Of a DNA stretch of 9,253 nt, positions 5,397 to 9,253 are shown one piece after another. The stretch is taken from contig JAGBHJ010000107.1 in NCBI GenBank assembly GCA_017935525.1, positions 1-9,253 of the forward strand. The letters are read 5' to 3'. Origin of the DNA: Clostridia bacterium (GTDB lineage: Bacteria; Bacillota; Clostridia; HGM11327). Both the position numbers and the translations under genes were made by a program. Numbering within the stretch: position 1 is the first letter of the stretch; each line of letters opens with the position of its first letter. The notes under the pieces are model-generated. The model worked only from the letters and a program-made list of their open reading frames with translations, was not told the DNA's origin and made no database searches.

Positions 5397-6620
5397 ATGG
5401 ACAAAAATACAAATTTGAGAGTTGGCCTTGTGGGTCTTGGCAGAGCAGGTGCATTTATCAAGAGTATGTATTTGAATAATGCGCGTTTTGTTGCGGTTTG
5501 CGAAACGCAGGCAGAGATGAACTACGGTTTGACAGAGCTTTACGGTGAGGATTTTGGTTTCTATACTGATTTTGAGGAATTTCTGAAGCATCCCGGTGGC
5601 TTGGACGTGGTAATTCTGGGCAATTTTTTTCATGAGCATACACACTATTCCATCCGTTGCCTTGAGGAGGGCATCAACGTTATAAGCGAGTGCCTTTCAA
5701 ATGCTACCATGGCAGAGGGCGTTCAGCTGGTAAGAGCCGCAGAAAAGAGCAAGGCTATGTATATTTGCGGAGAAAACTGCCAGAACTATACCTTCAGCCT
5801 GGAGGCAAAGAAGATATACGATTCGGGCGAACTTGGCAAGGTCATATTTGCAGAGGGCGAATACAATCATCCCATACTGCTGCCTATTGAGCAAGCTCAA
5901 AAGGAGACGACCATGTACTTAAGAAAGTTTGAGAAGCATTGGAGAAATTTCTTGCCCAGAACGTATTACCTCCAGCATTCTCTTGCACCTCTTATGTATG
6001 TTACGGGCTCTCGCCCCGAAAGAGTTGTTGCGTTCCCTGCGTATAACGACGATATGGAGATGGGCGACACACTCACAGGCCCCAACGTTAAGGACCGTGC
6101 GGCTATCATCCTCACACAGAATGACGACCACTCCGTATTCAGGATCACGGGTATGGCGTCCTTTGGTGCTCACGAAACTACTTACAGATTCTGTTGCGAC
6201 AAGGGTCAGGTTGAGGTGCTGAGAGGTATGGATGCGGACAACGTTATGCTCAGATATGACGGTACCTGCATACCCGAGGGCAAACAGGCAACGACCTACT
6301 ATGTTCCCGAGGTATCCGCAGAGGATAAGGAGCTTTTTGAAAAGTCGGGAGAGGGCCACGGCGGCGCAGACTTCAGAACGATAAGAGAAGCGTTTAATTA
6401 TATCCGTGCAGGTGTTCAGCATCCCTTGGACGTTTATTTTGCAACGACTATGTCGTCCGTTGCTATTCAGGCGCACAGAAGTGTTCTGTCAGGCGGACAA
6501 CCCTTTGAGATCCCCGATTTCAGAAAGGAAGAAGACAGGATCAAGTACGAAAACGACTACGACACACCCTTCTGGGGTACTGACGGCAGCGAGCCCACGA
6601 TGCCCTGCTCATCCCACTGA
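5397..6620 (+). CDS. Gfo/Idh/MocA-family NAD-dependent oxidoreductase, GH109-like branch (paralogue 4 of 4)
   Basis: The longest and most divergent copy, 407 residues, with three extra N-terminal residues (M-D-K-N-T-N-L-R-V-G), so numbering runs three ahead of the others early on. It has G13-L-G-R-A-G18, E98-C-L100 in place of E-K-P, and Y191-L-Q-H194 after L-P-R-T-Y. Two otherwise constant sites change: G-E-N-Y becomes G-E-N-C, followed by Q-N-Y-T-F, and A-G-G-G-H becomes S-G-E-G-H321. Both sit near the predicted active site and may mark a different substrate. Other blocks pair it with paralogue 3, yet G-V-Q-H-P-L-D-V-Y and G-S-R-P match paralogue 1. The start has AAGAGGT (5384-5390) 6 bases upstream, and the gap after the previous stop is only 12 bases, so co-translation in the operon is likely. 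It is followed 13 bases later by the operon terminator. Confidence 0.9.
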   Translation: MDKNTNLRVGLVGLGRAGAFIKSMYLNNARFVAVCETQAEMNYGLTELYGEDFGFYTDFEEFLKHPGGLDVVILGNFFHEHTHYSIRCLEEGINVISECLSNATMAEGVQLVRAAEKSKAMYICGENCQNYTFSLEAKKIYDSGELGKVIFAEGEYNHPILLPIEQAQKETTMYLRKFEKHWRNFLPRTYYLQHSLAPLMYVTGSRPERVVAFPAYNDDMEMGDTLTGPNVKDRAAIILTQNDDHSVFRITGMASFGAHETTYRFCCDKGQVEVLRGMDADNVMLRYDGTCIPEGKQATTYYVPEVSAEDKELFEKSGEGHGGADFRTIREAFNYIRAGVQHPLDVYFATTMSSVAIQAHRSVLSGGQPFEIPDFRKEEDRIKYENDYDTPFWGTDGSEPTMPCSSH

Positions 6621-6633
6621 TGCGGTAAAAAAC

Positions 6634-6680
6634 AAGACTTGCGTTGCTCATATCAAGAGCTTCGCAAGTCTTTTCTTTTT
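6634..6680. terminator. Strong bidirectional terminator between converging operons
   Basis: AAGACTTGCG (6634-6643) pairs perfectly with CGCAAGTCTT (6663-6672). After a T-T internal mismatch, GCTC (6646-6649) pairs with GAGC (6657-6660) around a 7-base loop. The T-rich stretch TTTTCTTTTT (6671-6680) serves the + strand oxidoreductase operon. A run of six A (6627-6632) on the other side gives TTTTTT for transcripts of the - strand operon that ends at 6684. Confidence 0.9.
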
Positions 6681-6683
6681 GTG

Positions 6684-7040
6684 TCAATCAGTCACGATGA
6701 ATTTTTTCTTCCCTTTTTTGTTCCTTGGATACTCACGGAATCGGATAACGTATTCTATGTTGACTACCTCAAGGGTATTGTCCTCCAGCTCCAGCAGCAG
6801 GGCGTCGTTGGTGACCTGCTTTAACACGCCGTCGAATTCATTCTCATCGATGGTATATACGTAAACGTCTTTTCCTATAAACTGTTTTGCAAGATCTATC
6901 ATTTTGTTTGTATCCTTTCTGTTGTGTCCCGCTATTGAGATCGAAATGCCGCGACGAACGAGTTTTTTGATTTTTTCTTTTTTCTTGTTACCGTATATTA
7001 TTAAAAACAATAATACGTATGGGATAAAATTATAGCTCAT
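6684..7040 (-). CDS. Membrane-anchored protein with Sm-like (DUF6897-type) domain, function unknown
   Basis: A 118-residue protein. Residues about 4-17 are a single hydrophobic helix (F-I-P-Y-V-L-L-F-L-I-I-Y), followed by a lysine-rich stretch at 19-30, suggesting an N-terminal membrane anchor with the rest in the cytoplasm. Residues about 55-103 have the pattern of an Sm/LSm small beta-barrel: I-G-K-D-V-Y-V-Y, then F-D-G-V-L-K-Q-V, then A-L-L-L-E-L-E and V-V-N-I-E-Y-V-I-R. The C-terminus is again basic (R-N-K-K-G-K-K-K). From memory this resembles the DUF6897 family of Clostridia, whose function is not known to me; RNA binding is possible from fold and charge but not shown. The start has AAGGAG (7045-7050) 4 bases upstream. 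It is the last gene of the operon with the phosphoglucomutase and the two-helix protein, and the terminator begins 11 bases past its stop. Confidence 0.75.
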   Translation of the reverse strand: MSYNFIPYVLLFLIIYGNKKKEKIKKLVRRGISISIAGHNRKDTNKMIDLAKQFIGKDVYVYTIDENEFDGVLKQVTNDALLLELEDNTLEVVNIEYVIRFREYPRNKKGKKKFIVTD

Positions 7041-7060
7041 AGCGCTCCTTTACTTTGGGA

Positions 7061-7330
7061 TCATTTGCCCCTTTTGACTACCGCAACAATACCTGCCGCT
7101 ATCTGGATGACGGAAAGCAATATTGCAATGGAAAGGGGGATGATACCCAACATATTGTTGCCATCGGCTATCAATACCACACCCCATATTGCAAGGGCTA
7201 TTACACCCAGCACCACCGTAATGGCGATTGCTGTGGCAAGCCTTTTCTGCTTTTTGCCACATTCCTCGGGGATGATCCACGTCATAAGCTCAAGGTACAG
7301 CTCCAAAAGAATTTCCAGCACGAGCTCCAT
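7061..7330 (-). CDS. Small two-helix membrane protein, function unknown
   Basis: An 89-residue protein I do not recognise as a named family. Residues 1-19 form an acidic, leucine-rich amphipathic helix (M-E-L-V-L-E-I-L-L-E-L-Y-L-E-L). A polar linker with a basic K-K-Q-K-R (26-30) follows. Two strong membrane helices lie at about 33-55 and 61-86, separated by the short turn D-G-N-N, and the protein ends in K-R-G-K. By the positive-inside rule both ends would be cytoplasmic, with the D-G-N-N turn outside. It lies 18 bases after the phosphoglucomutase stop and 20 bases before the Sm-like gene, so all three are probably one transcript. AGAGGT lies about 6 bases before its ATG. It is real by composition, ribosome site and packing; function cannot be inferred. 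Confidence 0.75.
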   Translation of the reverse strand: MELVLEILLELYLELMTWIIPEECGKKQKRLATAIAITVVLGVIALAIWGVVLIADGNNMLGIIPLSIAILLSVIQIAAGIVAVVKRGK

Positions 7331-7348
7331 ATCATACCTCTGTCGGTC

Positions 7349-9082
7349 TTATTCAACACTATTGACTATATTGTCCATTTCTGCCTTGAGGGCTTCGATA
7401 TTTTTGCTTGCCAGCTCTCTTTGTGCGTTGGCGGAGAAGAAGTACAGCTTTATCTTGGGCTCCGTGCCTGAAGGACGGATGATGACCTTTGTGTCGTTAT
7501 CCATCTGGAATGAAAGCACGTTGGAGTTGGGGATACCTGTGGGTGCGACCTCGCCTGTCAGCTTGTTTGTTACCTCGCCACTCTTGTAGTCTGCAAAGGA
7601 AACTACCTTTGCGCCTGCCAAAGCTTCAAAGCCTGCTGTACGCAGATGCTCCATAATGGCGCCCATCTTTATCATACCTGCCTGTCCCTCAAATTCGTAG
7701 GACACTACCTGCTCAATGGAGAAGCCGTACTTTTCGTAAAGCTCCAGCAATGCCTCGTACACCGTCATGCCCTTGGATGCGTAGTACGCCGCCATCTCGC
7801 ATATAAGCACTGTGGCAATGACTGCGTCCTTGTCACGCACAAACGTGCCTGCCAGGTAGCCGTAGCTTTCCTCAAAGCCCAGAATAAACTGCTTGCCTAT
7901 AAGCTCAAACTGCGCTATCTTGTCAGCAATAAACTTAAAGCCCGTAAGCACCTGCACAGTCTGGCATCCGTAGGAGTCAGCGATCTTGTCAACCATTACG
8001 CTGGAAACGATGGACTTGACAAATGCGGCGTCTGCCTGCAGAGTGCCGTTTGCCTTTCTCTGCATCAGCGCATAGTTCAAAAGCAGGGCGCCCATCTGGT
8101 TACCTGTAAGGTGGTAGTATTCGCCGTTGTATTTGGATACCACGCCTATTCTGTCGGCATCGGGGTCAGTTGCGATAAGCAACGTAGCGCCGCTGTTGTC
8201 GGCATAGGTCTTTGCAATGTCGAACGCTTCCTTAAACTCGGGATTGGGGTTCTTTAAGCCGGGGAAGTCGCCGTTGGGCATCTGTTGCTCACGCACTACC
8301 TCAAAGTCAAAGCCCAGCTTTGAGAGCATCGTACATACGGGCACATTGCCGCAACCAAAGAGAGGGGAATATACTATCTTTATCTTGTTCTTATTCTCCT
8401 TTATTACGTTACGGTCGATAATGGTGGTCTCCACCAGCTCGTAGTACGTTTTCATAAGGTTTTCGGGCACGTCTCTAAAAAGGTCAGCCTTTCTTGCCTC
8501 GTTGATATCCATTGTGGGTATGCTGAACAAATCTGTGATCTTGTCAACCTCCTGAGTGATAAGCTTGCAGGGCTCCGGCATTATCTGTGCGCCGTCGTTG
8601 CCGTAAAGCTTGTAGCCGTTATACTTGGAGGGGTTGTGGGATGCGGTGATCATAACGCCTGCATCAGCATTGAGGTATCTTACCGCAAACGAAAGCACGG
8701 GAGTGGGCTGCAGAGTATTAAACGTGTACGTTATAACGCCCTGGGAATTAAGTATGGATGCGGTGGAAAGCGCAAACTCCTTTGACATATGGCGGGAGTC
8801 GTACGCAATGGCAACCACGCTCTTGCGGTCCGTATTCAGCTTATTGAGATAGTTTGCAATGCCGTAGGTTACCTTGCCGACAGTCAGAACGTTCATTCTG
8901 TTGATGCCTGCACCTATAACTCCGCGCAGACCTGCTGTACCGAATTCCAGCTCACGGTAAAACCTGTCGTTGATCTGTTCGCTGTCGCCCTCTACTGACT
9001 TAAGCTCGTCATAGAGGTAAGAAAGCTCCTTGTTGGCGGATGTTTTTTCCATCCAGAGCTTATAAAGATTGTTAATTTCCAT
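7349..9082 (-). CDS. pgcA: Phosphoglucomutase/phosphomannomutase (alpha-phosphohexomutase), PgcA type
   Basis: This 577-residue cytoplasmic enzyme interconverts hexose 1- and 6-phosphates, linking glucose 6-phosphate to nucleotide-sugar, glycogen and cell-wall precursor synthesis. All four family active-site segments are present in order: the phosphoserine loop T146-A-S148-H-N-P, with S148 the phosphorylated residue; the magnesium loop D306-P-D-A-D-R311; the sugar-specificity loop G402-F-E-E-S-Y-G408; and the phosphate-binding loop R536-P-S-G-T-E-P-K543. The N-terminal F-G-T-A-G-L-R-G (48-55) is also typical. Length and the N-terminal extension match the PgcA/PGM2 group (Bacillus PgcA is about 580 residues), not the shorter ManB or GlmM. 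The ribosome site GAGGGA (9091-9096) lies 8 bases before the ATG, and a consensus promoter lies about 70 bases upstream. First gene of a three-gene operon. Glucose versus mannose preference cannot be decided by eye; the symbol follows the Bacillus homologue. Confidence 0.93.
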   Translation of the reverse strand: MEINNLYKLWMEKTSANKELSYLYDELKSVEGDSEQINDRFYRELEFGTAGLRGVIGAGINRMNVLTVGKVTYGIANYLNKLNTDRKSVVAIAYDSRHMSKEFALSTASILNSQGVITYTFNTLQPTPVLSFAVRYLNADAGVMITASHNPSKYNGYKLYGNDGAQIMPEPCKLITQEVDKITDLFSIPTMDINEARKADLFRDVPENLMKTYYELVETTIIDRNVIKENKNKIKIVYSPLFGCGNVPVCTMLSKLGFDFEVVREQQMPNGDFPGLKNPNPEFKEAFDIAKTYADNSGATLLIATDPDADRIGVVSKYNGEYYHLTGNQMGALLLNYALMQRKANGTLQADAAFVKSIVSSVMVDKIADSYGCQTVQVLTGFKFIADKIAQFELIGKQFILGFEESYGYLAGTFVRDKDAVIATVLICEMAAYYASKGMTVYEALLELYEKYGFSIEQVVSYEFEGQAGMIKMGAIMEHLRTAGFEALAGAKVVSFADYKSGEVTNKLTGEVAPTGIPNSNVLSFQMDNDTKVIIRPSGTEPKIKLYFFSANAQRELASKNIEALKAEMDNIVNSVE

Positions 9083-9110
9083 TTATTTTGTCCCTCTCGG
9101 TAAAATCGTG

Positions 9111-9137
9111 TATTATTTTTTGCGGGGCGGAATAATA
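9111..9137 (-). other. AT-rich leader inverted repeat upstream of the phosphoglucomutase gene
   Basis: In the leader of the - strand transcript, TATTATT (from bases 9131-9137) can pair with AATAATA (9111-9117), extended by one G-C pair, around a 13-base loop containing the GC-rich CCGCCCCGC. The stem is weak, without a T tract, and resembles no riboswitch I recognise, so it may be chance. Confidence 0.25.
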
Positions 9138-9153
9138 CGCACACCACATATAT

Positions 9154-9182
9154 ATTATACTACAAAAGTCACAAAATTACAA
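9154..9182 (-). promoter_or_regulatory. Promoter of the phosphoglucomutase operon
   Basis: On the - strand, a perfect TATAAT (bases 9154-9159) lies 17 bp downstream of TTGTAA (9177-9182), which matches four of six -35 bases. The start would be near 9147, giving a leader of about 65 bases. The 16 bases TTTTGTAGTATAATAT around the -10 are identical to those around the -10 of the araC-type gene. Confidence 0.75.
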
Positions 9183-9232
9183 ACACTTTTGCGAGGGACG
9201 AGGCAAATTGAGCGTAGAATGAGGGCAGTCTT
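9179..9232. repeat. Possible dispersed intergenic repeat of Clostridia
   Basis: Read on the - strand, this block translates as K-T-A-L-I-L-R-S-I-C-L-V-P-R-K-S-V-C without a usable start codon and with a stop (TAA) just before. I recall nearly the same peptide from many spurious short ORFs in Oscillospirales genomes, which suggests a conserved non-coding repeat rather than a gene. The recollection is unverified. Apart from its promoter-proximal edge, I see nothing else in 9183-9253. Confidence 0.35.
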
Positions 9233-9253
9233 CCTTCTTTACAAAAAGTTTAT

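Larger units (their letters stand above)
1708..6620 (+). repeat. Tandem array of four paralogous oxidoreductase genes
   Basis: Four same-strand copies of about 1.2 kb each (starts 1708, 2941, 4176, 5397) with spacers of 24, 23 and 12 bases and no other gene between them. The first 29 bases of copies 1-3 are identical and the first ~380 bases of all copies are clearly alignable as DNA; the 3' two thirds are much more diverged. This indicates amplification by tandem duplication, followed by divergence and perhaps gene conversion at the 5' ends. All are intact, so selection has kept them. Confidence 0.9.

Noticed and set aside
5919..6476. 185-codon open frame on the - strand
   Set aside because: It is antisense to the fourth oxidoreductase and owes its length to that gene's codon pattern; no ribosome site or family match.
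6639..6864. Short + strand open frames after the oxidoreductase operon
   Set aside because: They run across the terminator hairpin or antisense to the Sm-like gene, which has a good ribosome site and sensible protein sequence.
7055..7589. + strand open frames of 138 and 174 codons
   Set aside because: They overlap antisense to the two-helix protein and the end of the phosphoglucomutase gene and show no ribosome site or recognisable domain.
7646..8257. 203-codon open frame on the + strand
   Set aside because: It is antisense to the phosphoglucomutase gene, whose active-site motifs fix the coding strand; the peptide resembles no family.
9083..9150. Riboswitch in the phosphoglucomutase leader
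   Set aside because: The leader is only about 65 bases with one weak hairpin and no terminator or recognisable aptamer core.

Overview
The window reads as a chromosomal segment from an anaerobic Firmicute, most likely a Clostridia/Oscillospiraceae-type gut bacterium. This is inferred from strong AGGAGG-type ribosome binding sites, TATAAT promoters, the standard genetic code, a PgcA-type phosphoglucomutase and small membrane proteins of a kind I associate with that order. No taxon marker is present, so this is not proof. No rRNA, tRNA or CRISPR array was seen. No gene-free stretch exceeds 300 bases.

Layout. (1) Positions 1-750 form an AT-rich accessory-looking end: the 3' end of an IS200/REP-associated transposase, then a small GNAT acetyltransferase closed by a hairpin terminator. 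(2) Positions 751-1545 (-) encode an AraC-family regulator with a cupin sensor domain. It is divergent from (3) a tight four-gene operon (1708-6620, +) made only of paralogous Gfo/Idh/MocA-type NAD-dependent oxidoreductases of 402-407 residues, ended by a strong bidirectional terminator (6634-6680). (4) Positions 9082-6684 (-) are a three-gene operon: phosphoglucomutase/phosphomannomutase, a two-helix membrane protein and a membrane-anchored Sm-like domain protein. (5) Positions 9083-9253 hold the promoter of that operon and what may be a dispersed repeat.

The most interesting part is the araC plus four-oxidoreductase locus. All four proteins keep the NAD-binding fold but lack the lysine of the usual Glu-Lys-Pro motif (they read Glu-Cys-Leu). 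They carry Y-x-x-H, GGH-x-G-x-D, DVY and IPDF motifs resembling the NAD-dependent glycosidase branch (GH109) of the superfamily. Their first ~127 residues are nearly identical while the predicted pocket loops differ, as expected for a set of enzymes with one cofactor chemistry and different substrates. The divergent intergenic region contains a 20-bp direct repeat with a 21-bp period (16 of 20 matches). It overlaps the araC -35 box and sits just upstream of a promoter with a good extended -10 but poor -35, a classical arrangement for AraC-type activation with autorepression. A sugar or glycoside is therefore the likely inducer and substrate, but its identity cannot be read from the sequence. 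No transporter, kinase or other glycoside hydrolase lies in the window.
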